NCBI GenBank assembly: GCA_052144935.1
Contig: JBKQPR010000325.1
Location: 13,687 to 77,686, forward strand
Origin: JOPF133 sp052144935
Lineage (GTDB): Bacteria > Acidobacteriota > Terriglobia > Bryobacterales > Bryobacteraceae
Reading direction: 5' to 3'
DNA length: 64,000 bases
Shown: positions 8,023-16,814 of the stretch, in pieces
Layout: each line of letters opens with the position of its first letter
Position numbering within the stretch: the first letter of the stretch is position 1
Notes under the pieces: generated by a model
Told to the model about the DNA's origin: nothing
The model's database searches: none
Seen by the model: only the letters and a program-made list of their open reading frames with translations
Translations under genes and position numbers: made by a program

Positions 8023-8050
8023 GGCCCACTCGTTGGAGTGGGTCTTTTTT
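8023..8050 (+). terminator. intrinsic terminator of the DAHP synthase attenuator
   Basis: A 9-bp stem (8023-8031 with 8036-8044, one G-U pair) has a GTTG loop and is followed directly by six T (8045-8050). It ends 22 nt before the DAHP synthase ATG. An upstream segment, GAGTGG at 7980-7985 overlapping the leader-peptide stop, is complementary to CCACTC in the terminator's 5' arm (8026-8031) and can form a competing antiterminator. A further hairpin (GGTCT/AGACC, 7959-7975) overlaps the Trp/Phe codons and could sequester the antiterminator region. Confidence 0.8.
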
Positions 8051-8071
8051 ATTGTCCGGAGGAGGAAGGCA

Positions 8072-9127
8072 ATGATCATTTCCATGCGTCCGCACGCCAC
8101 CAGGGAGGAGATCGACCACGTCTGCGAGCGGGTCCGCGAATTCGGCTACAGGGTACACTCGATCGAAGGCGAGGAGCGGGTAGTGATTGGCGTGGTGGGC
8201 ATGGGGGACGTCACCGCCTGCCTGGAATCGCTCGAAGCGACCCCCGGGGTGGAGAGCGCCATGCGCATTTCGGCGCCCTACAAATTTGTCAGCCGGGAAT
8301 TCAAGTGCGAGCGTTCCGCCATCAAAGTGAACGGGCTGGAGATCGGCGCGAGCGAGTTCATCGTCACGGCCGGCCCGTGCTCGGTGGAGAGCGAGAAGCA
8401 GATCATGGAGACCGCCGAGGGGGTGGCGGCGGCGGGCGCCCGCATGTTGCGCGGCGGCGCCTTCAAGCCGCGCACTTCGCCCTACGATTTCCAAGGCCTG
8501 GAACTGGAGGGCTTGAAGTTGCTGCGCAAGGCCCGCGCGGCCACCGGCCTGGGGATTGTCACCGAGATCATGAGCGACCGCGACGTGGAGATGGTGGCCG
8601 AGTACGCCGACTGCATGCAGGTGGGCGCGCGCAACATGCAGAATTTCGCGCTGTTGAAATCGCTGGGCGGGTGCGGCCGCCCGGTATTGCTCAAACGCGG
8701 GATGAGTTCCACCATCAAGGAGCTGCTGATGTCGGCCGAATACATCGTGGCGCACGGCAACCCCAACGTGATCCTGTGCGAACGCGGCATCCGCACCTTC
8801 GAAACGGCCACCCGCAACACCTGCGACATCTCCGCCATACCGGTGCTCAACGAGCTTACGCACTTGCCGGTGCTTCTCGACCCCAGCCACGCCGCGGGAA
8901 AACGCAGCCTGGTTCCGGCGCTGGCGCGGGCGGGGGTGGCCATCGGCGCCGACGGACTGATTCTGGAGGTGCATCCCTGCCCCGAGAAGGCCATCAGCGA
9001 TGGCGCCCAGTCGCTCACGCTGGCCGGCTTCCGGCAGATGATGCGCGATCTGGAACCGTACATCGCCCTGTGGAAGCAGACGCGCCAGTCCGGCCGGGCC
9101 GTCGCGGCGGAAACCGTGGCTGTGTAA
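8072..9127 (+). CDS. aroF: 3-deoxy-7-phosphoheptulonate (DAHP) synthase, class I beta type
   Basis: A 351-residue DAHP synthase: an N-terminal ~70-residue ferredoxin-like regulatory domain (MIISMRPHATREEIDHV...), then a TIM barrel. Barrel motifs are AGPCSVESEKQI, RGGAFKPRTSPYDFQG, ARNMQNFALLK, KRGMSSTIKE, ILCERGIRTFE and LLDPSHAAGKRSLV. It condenses phosphoenolpyruvate with erythrose-4-phosphate, the first step of the shikimate pathway. The start at 8072 is fixed by a strong GGAGGA about 7-8 bases upstream and by family length; an earlier in-frame ATG at 8033 falls inside the terminator hairpin. The leader peptide and terminator upstream suggest attenuation by Phe and/or Trp. The domain layout resembles Thermotoga/Bacillus-type enzymes. 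Confidence 0.95.
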   Translation: MIISMRPHATREEIDHVCERVREFGYRVHSIEGEERVVIGVVGMGDVTACLESLEATPGVESAMRISAPYKFVSREFKCERSAIKVNGLEIGASEFIVTAGPCSVESEKQIMETAEGVAAAGARMLRGGAFKPRTSPYDFQGLELEGLKLLRKARAATGLGIVTEIMSDRDVEMVAEYADCMQVGARNMQNFALLKSLGGCGRPVLLKRGMSSTIKELLMSAEYIVAHGNPNVILCERGIRTFETATRNTCDISAIPVLNELTHLPVLLDPSHAAGKRSLVPALARAGVAIGADGLILEVHPCPEKAISDGAQSLTLAGFRQMMRDLEPYIALWKQTRQSGRAVAAETVAV

Positions 9128-9137
9128 TACTGCTGGG

Positions 9138-10058
9138 GTGACCCCCAATAACCGCGCCTGGCTGCTGCTGCTGGTGGTGGCCGCGATCTGCGCCAGTTCC
9201 GTGAGTGGAGTGGTGTGGTACCGTTCGCGCCCCCTCTCGCTCCCCGCCATGCTGAAACGGCTTCCCACCCAGGGATCGCTGGTTCTATACATCGATTTCG
9301 CGGCCTTGCGGCAGGCCGGAATTCTGCAATTGCTCGACGGGGCCAAGGCGTCCGAGGACCCCGAATATCTGGCCTTCATCCGCAAGACGCGCTTCGATTA
9401 CCGTCAGGACCTGGATTCCGCGCTGGTGGCGTTCGCGTCTACCGGCAGTTACATGCTGGTGAAGGGGCGCTTCGATTGGAGGAGCCTGCGAGCGTACGCT
9501 CAGAGCGGAGGCGGAATGTGCGCCTATTCCCTATGCCGCGTGCCCGGCAGCAGCGAGACGCACCGCATCTCGTTTTTGCCGCTGCAAACCAATTTGATGG
9601 CGATGGCGGTAAGCGCGGACGAATCGGCCGCGACCGACCTGACCACCTCGGCTGGCGGCCCCGATCCGGAGCCGCCCAGCGGAATGGTGTGGCTCTCGTT
9701 TCCCGGTTCGTGGCTCCGCTCGCGGCCGGGGCTGCCGGACGGCACGCAGATGTTCGCCCGCTCGGTGGAAGAGGCGAATTCGATTACGCTTTCCTTCGCT
9801 CCGGAAGCCGAACACCTGGCGGCGCGGCTGGCGGTGCGGTGCCGCAGCGACCACGAGGCAGCCGAGATGTCGGCCCAGCTCATCCTGGCTACCGCGAGGT
9901 TGCGGGAGGGCATCCTGCGGGAGCACCAGACGCCTAATCCCGCCGATCCCAGCGGCCCTCTCTCGAGCGGCTCGTTTCGCAGCGAGGGCAGCCGGGTGCT
10001 GGGCTACTGGTCCATCGGGCGGGCTTTCGTGCAGAATATGCTGACAGGAGGGAACTGA
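9138..10058 (+). CDS. membrane-anchored hypothetical protein
   Basis: A 306-residue protein starting at GTG 9138, 10 bp after the DAHP synthase stop and so perhaps co-transcribed. It has a short N-terminus, one hydrophobic segment (AWLLLLVVAAICASSVSGVVW, residues 7-27) and a periplasmic domain of mixed alpha/beta character. The segment LKRLPTQGSLVLYIDFAALRQAGIL resembles the openings of acidobacterial 'substrate-free' lipoprotein-like domains (DUF3352-like), but I cannot assign a family. No catalytic motif is visible. Two Cys (CAYSLC) in the middle could form a disulfide. Confidence 0.75.
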   Translation: MTPNNRAWLLLLVVAAICASSVSGVVWYRSRPLSLPAMLKRLPTQGSLVLYIDFAALRQAGILQLLDGAKASEDPEYLAFIRKTRFDYRQDLDSALVAFASTGSYMLVKGRFDWRSLRAYAQSGGGMCAYSLCRVPGSSETHRISFLPLQTNLMAMAVSADESAATDLTTSAGGPDPEPPSGMVWLSFPGSWLRSRPGLPDGTQMFARSVEEANSITLSFAPEAEHLAARLAVRCRSDHEAAEMSAQLILATARLREGILREHQTPNPADPSGPLSSGSFRSEGSRVLGYWSIGRAFVQNMLTGGN

Positions 10059-10281
10059 GGGCGCGACCTGGGGGGCGCGCGGGCGTCTCACGCCAATCGG
10101 GGTTGGACGGCCGGATCACCGGACGGAAGCCGACTTCTCGTTCCCAATCCAACCGGCTTGCCGGAACGGCGTTTCGGGATAACTTCCGAGTGCCCACTCG
10201 TCCGGAACCGCAATCCGACTCCCCGCGGCGCCGTTTCCGTGGGACCCTTGCGGATTCCGGGACGACTCCACAGAGTGGCCA

Positions 10282-12867
10282 TCACCGCCGCAACAACCGG
10301 TCGAGCCACGCCTTCTGCCGCGGCGGATCGAAGCCCTCGAGCATCCAGATATCGTACGGCCATTTCGCAATGGACGTGAGGAAGCGCTTGCCATCGGGAT
10401 GCAGGCTGAATCCCGCAATGTTGGATGTGGACGCCGGCCAATCCAGCGGCGCGAGCAGCTTGTCCGCGCCGGTCTTCACGTCAATCGAGTAGAGTTGCCA
10501 CTGGGCACCCTGACCCGTCGTGTTGCGGACGATGCCGTAAACTTGAGCCGCATCTTTGGAAAACCCGAAAGCCAGCAAATTGCGGCTGGTCAGTTTGCGG
10601 ACCGTGGCGCCATCCGGCGAAATCATGGATATGCCGTCGGCCGATGGGTAGGCGATCCAATCCCCTGCGGGGGACCATTGCATGGTCGAGTAGTTGACGG
10701 CCATGGGACTGGCATTTGCGAGAACCAGCGGAGCCGCGCCCGCCACCGGCTTCATCTTGACCACCTGCTGCTTGCCGCCTGCGCGGCGCAGGAAAGCGAC
10801 CCATTGGCCGTCGGGAGACCAGGCGTGGGGGTTCTCGATATTGGTGTCCGCCAGCACTGTCCAGCGCCCGCTGGATGCGTTCGCAATGGTCAACTGCTCT
10901 CGCGTCATGGGGCCCTGCACGAACAGGAAGCGTGCGCCGTCGGGAGCCCAGCGCGGCCCAAGAGCATAGGTATTGGTGCCCTGCGGAGCCTCGGCCACGC
11001 GGCGCGAAAGTCCATCCGCCGCGGATCGGTCCACGATGCCGCCGCCGGCGCCGGCCCCGAACGTGGAAAACAGATAGTGAGCGCCGGACGGCGACCAGTC
11101 CGGTTCCCAGGAGACTCCGCCTCCGCCCACTAGAGTGTGGACGCGTCCATCCGGCAGGGAAATTTCGAGAATGTCCCATTCCGAGGCGCCTGCACTGTAG
11201 GCGATCTTTTTGCCATCGGGAGAAACCGACGGATAGCGAAGCCCATCGCTGACGCGATAAATTACCCGGCTGCTTCCGTCGGAGGAATTGACCACATACA
11301 GCGTGTTATTGAAGGTGCCGCCGCTGATGAGGATATGACGGCTGTCGGGAAACCAACTGGGATCGACGCCGGCAATGCCGAGACTCCGGGGCGCGCCGGA
11401 AGGAAAGGGCAGAATCCAAAGCGACTCTTCGGCAATTACAGCGAGCCGGGAACCGTCCGGAGCGAAAGTCATCGAGGCGACGTTGCCGCGCGGCAGGGCG
11501 AATTCCCTCGGCGTGCCGCCTCTGAGCGGACCGGTCCACCCTTTGCCATCGCGAACGAACACCAGCGTCTTTCCATCCGGGTGGAGCGCCGCTACCGAGG
11601 CATTGTCCATCACCAGCTCGGGCGTGCTTCCGGATGCTCCGACCGACCATAGCCCGCCGTGGGAAATGTAGTAGATGGTTGCGCCGTCCGGAGACCAGAA
11701 GAGATTGGTGCAGGTGCCGGCGGCGTGAGTGAGTTGGGCCGTTTCCGGCGAATCCAGAGCTTTCGTGAATAACTGGTAAAGGCCATGGATGTCGGCCGTG
11801 TAGGCGATGGTCTTACCATCGGGCGACCACACGGGGTATTTTTCGGTGGCCTCATCGCGGGCGATGGCTTTGAATCTGTACGCGGAGAAATCCGCCGGCG
11901 CCGGGCGAATCAGAAGCGCCGCCAATGCCGCGCCGATCGCCAGCGCTGCCGCGAGGCCGATTCCCAGAAGCGTTCGCCGCCTGGTTGTGGAACCGGCTCG
12001 GGGGGATGCATTCGCAAGCGCGGGAATGGCGCTGGCGGATGCGGTTTCCGAAAAGTGATCGCGCAACTGGCGCAGCTCGCGATGCAGGTCGCGAGTGGAA
12101 TCGTAGCGCTCCGCCGGTTCCTTATGAAGCAGCCGTTCGACCACCCATCGCAGCGGCGCGGGCACGCTGGCCGGCAGGGGTTCGGCATCTTCGCGAATGA
12201 TGGCCGTCATGGTCTCGGCCTGGGTGGCTCGCTGAAACGCCCGCTTTCCCGCAGCCAGCTCGTAAAGAACCAGCCCGAGCGAGAACTGATCGGATTGCGC
12301 GGTGAGATTGGTCAGCCCGCGCGCCTGCTCGGGGCTCATGTAGGCAATCGTGCCAACGGTAGTGCCGGGATCGGTGAGTGCGCTGCCTCGCTGGCTAACC
12401 GTGCGCGTCGCGTCATCCGCGCCAATTTCCTGGTGCGCCGCCTTGGCCAGGCCGAAATCGAGAATCTTGACCCGTCCATCGCCCGTAATCAGGATGTTGT
12501 CGGGCTTCAGGTCGCGATGGACGATGCCGGCGGCGTGGGCGGCGGCCAGGCCGTCGCTCATCTGCACCGCCATATCCAGCAGTTTGCGCGGCGTATCGGC
12601 CGGCGCGACCGGCGCGCCTTCGACGTATTCCATGACGATGTAGTCGGGACCGACGTCGTAGATCTGGCAGATGTTCGAATGATTCAGGGCGGCGATGGCT
12701 TTGGCTTCCCGCGCGAATCGTTCGCCGAGCTGCGCGACGGAAAGCTTGATTGCGACAATCCGATCGAGGCGCGTGTCGCGGGCCTTCCACACCTCTCCCA
12801 TGCCGCCTCTGCCGATGGCGGCAATGATTTCGTACGGGCCGAGTTTTGCCCCGACAGAAAGCGGCAT
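10282..12867 (-). CDS. transmembrane Ser/Thr protein kinase with TolB/PD40 propeller
   Basis: An 861-residue receptor-type kinase. The kinase domain (about 10-270) has the glycine loop IGRGGMGEVWKA, K41 in VAIK, the catalytic loop HRDLKPDN (D119, K121, N124), DFG at 137-139 and the activation-segment end GTIAYMSPEQARG. All key residues are present, so it should be active. A transmembrane helix follows (about 299-321, LLGIGLAAALAIGAALAALLI). The C-terminal ~540 residues form a WD40-like beta-propeller of PD40/TolB repeats (WSPDGKTIAYTADI, FAPDGSRLAVIAEE, VSPDGKKIAYSAG, WSPDGQWVAFLRR) expected outside the cytoplasm. This layout is very common in Solibacter-type genomes. Ligand and targets are unknown; a tiny kinase remnant lies at 16405-16526. 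Confidence 0.93.
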   Translation of the reverse strand: MPLSVGAKLGPYEIIAAIGRGGMGEVWKARDTRLDRIVAIKLSVAQLGERFAREAKAIAALNHSNICQIYDVGPDYIVMEYVEGAPVAPADTPRKLLDMAVQMSDGLAAAHAAGIVHRDLKPDNILITGDGRVKILDFGLAKAAHQEIGADDATRTVSQRGSALTDPGTTVGTIAYMSPEQARGLTNLTAQSDQFSLGLVLYELAAGKRAFQRATQAETMTAIIREDAEPLPASVPAPLRWVVERLLHKEPAERYDSTRDLHRELRQLRDHFSETASASAIPALANASPRAGSTTRRRTLLGIGLAAALAIGAALAALLIRPAPADFSAYRFKAIARDEATEKYPVWSPDGKTIAYTADIHGLYQLFTKALDSPETAQLTHAAGTCTNLFWSPDGATIYYISHGGLWSVGASGSTPELVMDNASVAALHPDGKTLVFVRDGKGWTGPLRGGTPREFALPRGNVASMTFAPDGSRLAVIAEESLWILPFPSGAPRSLGIAGVDPSWFPDSRHILISGGTFNNTLYVVNSSDGSSRVIYRVSDGLRYPSVSPDGKKIAYSAGASEWDILEISLPDGRVHTLVGGGGVSWEPDWSPSGAHYLFSTFGAGAGGGIVDRSAADGLSRRVAEAPQGTNTYALGPRWAPDGARFLFVQGPMTREQLTIANASSGRWTVLADTNIENPHAWSPDGQWVAFLRRAGGKQQVVKMKPVAGAAPLVLANASPMAVNYSTMQWSPAGDWIAYPSADGISMISPDGATVRKLTSRNLLAFGFSKDAAQVYGIVRNTTGQGAQWQLYSIDVKTGADKLLAPLDWPASTSNIAGFSLHPDGKRFLTSIAKWPYDIWMLEGFDPPRQKAWLDRLLRR

Positions 12868-13125
12868 GTGGGACTCAGCCTAGAGTTTAGCCGATTGGAT
12901 GCGGATTGCGCCCGATTTACGGCGCATACGGAAGTTTCCGCCCCATCGATCCGCGAAAAACCCAACTTCCGGGTGCCCGACAATCCATTCCCTATCCCGT
13001 CAACCCGCCCTACCCTTTTTGCCCGGCTCCGGGTGAACGAGAGGGTGTCGATCATCGCACTTATGCCGATTCGGAGGGCGGATAAGCGGTGTAACCGGCT
13101 CCCCAATCGAAGCATCTCTCAGACG

Positions 13126-14763
13126 ATGCGCCTTTTACTGGCGATTGCGGTGGTCGCGTCGATTGCTGTTGGGCAAGAGGCCGGCCACGCCGTGATTTCG
13201 GGCACGGTAGTCGAAGCATCGACTGGCGAGCCGGTTCGCAAAGCAATTGTCACTTTGACCTTGCAGGGGGCGCCGAAGCGCTGGGCGACGGCCCGCACCG
13301 ACAGTTCGGGCCAATTCACCTTCGCGGGCCTCCCGGCCGGCCGGTACGATCTGGGCGCCACGATGCAAGGTGTGGGGGCTGCGTGGGGGTCGGACGTAAT
13401 CCTTTTGGAAGGGGATGACTATGTTGTGCCGCAGGCCTATGGAAGGCTTTACGGAACCACCGGCGCAGGGAAAATCCCCGAGCTGATATCGATCAAGGAA
13501 GGGGAAATCCGCGGTGGGCTCAAGCTTGTCTTCATTCGTCCCGGAAACATCACCGGGCACATTTTCGAGCCTGGCGGCCACCCCGCGGCTAACGTGATCG
13601 TAACCGTGCTTTCCGGCAAGCGGGCGCAGGTGAGTTTGCAACGCGACATCACCAATGACAGCGGGGAATACCAGTTCATCGGTCTCGATCCGGGCGATTA
13701 CTATTTGCTTGCCACTCCCCAGAATCAGGGCGTCCCCTCGCAAGGCGGGAACGGGCTGCTGACACCACAGTATTACGGAGGCAGCCGTGAATGGAAAGAC
13801 TCGACTGTTCTCCACGTTCGAGGCGGCGAGAGCCTGACGGGTGCGGATTTCCACTTGCGCGCCGAGCAGCCACACACGATTCACGGCCATCTCACAGGAG
13901 TTCCAGTCCTCGCTCCTGAGCGTGAGGAAGTCCTGATCCGTTTGGGTAGCCAAGCGTACCTCGCCCATGGGCCGGACTACAGCTTCGATTTTAGTAATCT
14001 TCTTGAGGGCGTCTACCGAGTCGAAGCCCGCATCAACGTTGGCGGACAAGCCTGGGCGGCATCGCAGTCGGTCGATACACGCGCGGCCGGTGACAACGTC
14101 ATCCTGCCGCTTGCTCCCCCGATGGATATCAAGGGCCAATTGCGCATCGAAGGGGAAGCGGAACGAACGAAGTCCAATTTCGAGGTGAGACTGGTCCACG
14201 AAAACTCCAACGATGCACCGATCGCGGGGCAGCCGGGAGCCGACGGAGGTTTCATTCTCAAGCAGGTGCTTGCCGGAGAATGGGTGCTCAACGTCGATAA
14301 ACTGCCGGAGGACGCATTCCTGAAGTCGGCATCTCTCGGCGATCAGGACGTCCGGTTCAAACCTTTCACGATTGGGCCGGGATCGACCGGGCCGCTCAAC
14401 GTCGTCATTTCGACCCGCACGGCGCAACTAGCGGGCGAGGTCGAGGCAGGAAGCGGCGATCCGAAGCGCGCGGGAATCGTGCTCGCGCCAATCGGCCCAT
14501 TTCACGACTTGGCCCGCTTCTATTACGGCGTGGTCAGCGACGACAGCGGGAAATTCCAATTCGCGCACGTTGCTCCGGGGAAATACAGGATCTTCCCGCT
14601 GGAGAACATGGCGCCGCAGCCGTTCCAGAACACGGAGGCCGCCGATCAACTGGGCGATCTCGGCACGGGGATCGAACTGATGGAAGGCGCGGAGCTGACG
14701 GTACGTCCGAAGCTGATCCTGGCGGCGCGCGCGCGTGAGGCGCTGAACGAGGTTCGCCAATGA
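13126..14763 (+). CDS. secreted carboxypeptidase-regulatory-like domain protein
   Basis: A 545-residue exported protein. A signal peptide (MRLLLAIAVVASIAVGQ) is followed by CarboxypepD_reg-like beta-sandwich modules: GTVVEASTGEPVRKAIVTL with DSSGQFTFAGLPAGRYDLGA, then GHIFEPGGHPAANVIVTVLSG with DSGEYQFIGLDPGDYYLLAT, and a late DSGKFQFAHVAPGKYRIFPLEN. No peptidase catalytic residues are seen. Such proteins are abundant in Acidobacteriota, and their role (surface or carbohydrate interaction) is not established. The start is at the signal peptide; the frame is open far upstream but there overlaps the kinase gene antisense. It overlaps the next gene by ATGA, giving a two-gene operon of paralogues. 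Confidence 0.85.
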   Translation: MRLLLAIAVVASIAVGQEAGHAVISGTVVEASTGEPVRKAIVTLTLQGAPKRWATARTDSSGQFTFAGLPAGRYDLGATMQGVGAAWGSDVILLEGDDYVVPQAYGRLYGTTGAGKIPELISIKEGEIRGGLKLVFIRPGNITGHIFEPGGHPAANVIVTVLSGKRAQVSLQRDITNDSGEYQFIGLDPGDYYLLATPQNQGVPSQGGNGLLTPQYYGGSREWKDSTVLHVRGGESLTGADFHLRAEQPHTIHGHLTGVPVLAPEREEVLIRLGSQAYLAHGPDYSFDFSNLLEGVYRVEARINVGGQAWAASQSVDTRAAGDNVILPLAPPMDIKGQLRIEGEAERTKSNFEVRLVHENSNDAPIAGQPGADGGFILKQVLAGEWVLNVDKLPEDAFLKSASLGDQDVRFKPFTIGPGSTGPLNVVISTRTAQLAGEVEAGSGDPKRAGIVLAPIGPFHDLARFYYGVVSDDSGKFQFAHVAPGKYRIFPLENMAPQPFQNTEAADQLGDLGTGIELMEGAELTVRPKLILAARAREALNEVRQ

Positions 14764-16373
14764 GAGTCGCAAGCTTGCTCCTGATGATAGCAGCGCTTGC
14801 CGCCGCTCAAGACCAAACCGGAAACAACGGTACCGGAAGCATCAAGGGGACTGTGGTGGATTCCGTCACCCACCAACCCGTTCGAGAAGCCAGGGTGTCG
14901 CTCGCTGGCGATCCCGGCCATAATCAAGTCACGGACGCGGCCGGGACCTTCGAAATAGACAATCTTCCGCCTGGCCGATATTCGCTCGACATTGAGCATC
15001 GTGAGTACCCGCAAGGGCGCTCGCGGAGCATCGCGATCAAAGCCGGTGAGCAGGCGGCGCCCATCGTCGTGGAACTGGTCCCCTTCGCCGCGGTGTCGGG
15101 ACGTGTTCTCGATGAGGATAGCGATCCTTTGCCCGCCTGCTCCGTCCACCTTCAATTCGCGAGGCCTCCTTACCAGGAGGTGATCGCGATGCAGGACTTT
15201 CGAGAGGTGCTGGGGTCTTCCGCAGACGGCGAGTATCGTTTGGACCGCGTCCCGGCGGGCAAGTACATTTTGAGGGCGCAATGCCAGGCGCCTGTTTTCG
15301 AGCCGCGTCCGCTATCGACCGGACCGGATCCCCTGCCCACTTCCGCCTATCCGCCCCAGTTCTATCCAGCGGCGAGCAGCGCGGAATTAGCCGAGGCGAT
15401 CGAACTTGCGCCGGGCCAGGAAAGATCGGGCATTGACTTCCGCATGAAGCCTTCTCACGTGACGCACATACACGTAAGGCTGTCTGGAGCTAGTTGGCGC
15501 GGCAGAAAGGACCTGGCGTGGCAATTGCTTCCGGCGGCCCAGCGGGCGCCGGCGATCCCCATCGACGGATCCTCGCACTACGGCTGGTTGAGCGTCTGGC
15601 ACGATATTGAAACCACAAATGGCGAGTTCGAAATTCCGAAGGTCTTTCCAGGCTCGTATCGTTTGCTGGTGACCTCAAACATGACGTTCACCGGAGGCGG
15701 TGCGATGATTGGTGGCGCGCGGCGAATCGACGTTGGGGACACGTCGATAGAGGTCGAGGTCGCGTTGCGGCCCGCGGTGGACCTGAATGGAACGATCGAG
15801 ATCGTAGGAGGGGGTGGGGCGAATCGACCGACGCCGGACCAGGTGGGCGTGGACTTGGTTGTGGAATACCCGAACTTCTTTCGGGAGGCAGGGAACCAGA
15901 CTAAGGAAGACGGCAGCTTTACCATCAAGTCCGCGTTTCCGGGTCCGACGCGGATAAAAATAACCGCTTTCCGCCGTTGTGGCGTCCATTGCACGGAAGA
16001 CGCGGCATTCCTGAAATCCGCCTGGCTCGGCGACGCTGAACTAACTGATGGTTTGCTGGACCTTTCCTCCGGCGCGCGCGGCAATCTGCGAATCGTCGTC
16101 AGCACGGATTTTGCTGCTATTCAAGGGACAGCTCCCGCATTTGCCGTCGTGACGGCTTCGGCGGAGGACTCCAGGGGGTTCAGCATCTACGAAGTGAATG
16201 CCCTGGCCGATCAAAACGGACAGTTCAAGCTCGAAGGCCTGGTCCCAGGTAAATACCGGCTGGGTTTGCTGGATCAACTCGCGAGCGATGGCGGAAGCAG
16301 CGGCCAGGAAGTGACTCTGCGGGAAGGCCAGACGCTGGCGGTGGAACTGAAAGCCCTGGCGGGCGCGCGATAG
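14760..16373 (+). CDS. secreted carboxypeptidase-regulatory-like domain protein (paralogue)
   Basis: A 537-residue paralogue of the preceding protein. It has a signal peptide (MRVASLLLMIAALAAAQ), a first module KGTVVDSVTHQPVREARVSLAG with DAAGTFEIDNLPPGRYSLDI, a second ASVSGRVLDEDSDPLPACSVHLQ-like unit with DGEYRLDRVPAGKYILRA, and a final QNGQFKLEGLVPGKYRLGLLDQL. It has the same FLKSASLGD/FLKSAWLGD motif before the C-terminal part as its neighbour, evidence of tandem gene duplication. Its ATG overlaps the upstream stop (ATGA), so translation is coupled. Function is unknown beyond being exported. Confidence 0.85.
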   Translation: MRVASLLLMIAALAAAQDQTGNNGTGSIKGTVVDSVTHQPVREARVSLAGDPGHNQVTDAAGTFEIDNLPPGRYSLDIEHREYPQGRSRSIAIKAGEQAAPIVVELVPFAAVSGRVLDEDSDPLPACSVHLQFARPPYQEVIAMQDFREVLGSSADGEYRLDRVPAGKYILRAQCQAPVFEPRPLSTGPDPLPTSAYPPQFYPAASSAELAEAIELAPGQERSGIDFRMKPSHVTHIHVRLSGASWRGRKDLAWQLLPAAQRAPAIPIDGSSHYGWLSVWHDIETTNGEFEIPKVFPGSYRLLVTSNMTFTGGGAMIGGARRIDVGDTSIEVEVALRPAVDLNGTIEIVGGGGANRPTPDQVGVDLVVEYPNFFREAGNQTKEDGSFTIKSAFPGPTRIKITAFRRCGVHCTEDAAFLKSAWLGDAELTDGLLDLSSGARGNLRIVVSTDFAAIQGTAPAFAVVTASAEDSRGFSIYEVNALADQNGQFKLEGLVPGKYRLGLLDQLASDGGSSGQEVTLREGQTLAVELKALAGAR

Positions 16374-16404
16374 GCAGGGACAGGTCAAGCTTGGCCGGTT
16401 CGCG

Positions 16405-16526
16405 TCAGGCGACCATGTAAGCCGCAGTCCCCAGAACGGCGCCCACTCCCGTTGCACCCAGAGTCAGTGTGGGCGAGTTCTCCTTCGGACGTGACCAAGT
16501 TTGCCGACTTCAGGTCACGATGCATG
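16405..16526 (-). pseudogene. remnant of a Ser/Thr protein kinase gene
   Basis: On the minus strand one frame reads MHRDLKSANLVTSEGE, the catalytic loop of a Hanks-type kinase. A second frame continues with ENSPTLTLGATGVGAVLGTAAYMVA, matching the activation segment seen in Solibacter kinases (NSPTLT...GTAAYMSPEQ). The DFG region between them is deleted and the frame then stops. The remaining ~290 bp to the ThuA gene hold nothing I can recognise. Confidence 0.75.
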
Positions 16527-16814
16527 CGCGGCAGCCGAAAGGGCCCAAGTCCCGAGTGACGGCGCATCCGGAAACTATTCACTTGGCCGGGAAACGCCCA
16601 CACCCCTTGGTATGGCCGCCGGTGACCCTGAAGTGCTGATGATTGAACAGGTTATACCGGTCGGGCCGGATTAGTACCGGGAAACGCGCTTGCAACCGCG
16701 TATCGCGTCCACAATGCCGTATCGCCGACCCGGAGAAACGCCTGACGGTCCGGAACGCCGGCCCGGCTGTGAGGAACGCATTTTGATCCCGCGAGGGCGA
16801 TGCGGGAGGCTATT

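Noticed and set aside
11785..13125. N-terminal extension of the first carboxypeptidase-regulatory-like protein
   Set aside because: It is antisense to the kinase gene; a signal peptide starts cleanly at 13126.
13135..14427. Minus-strand ORF opposite the CarboxypepD_reg protein
   Set aside because: No recognisable motif; the plus-strand protein has a signal peptide and repeated domain motifs.
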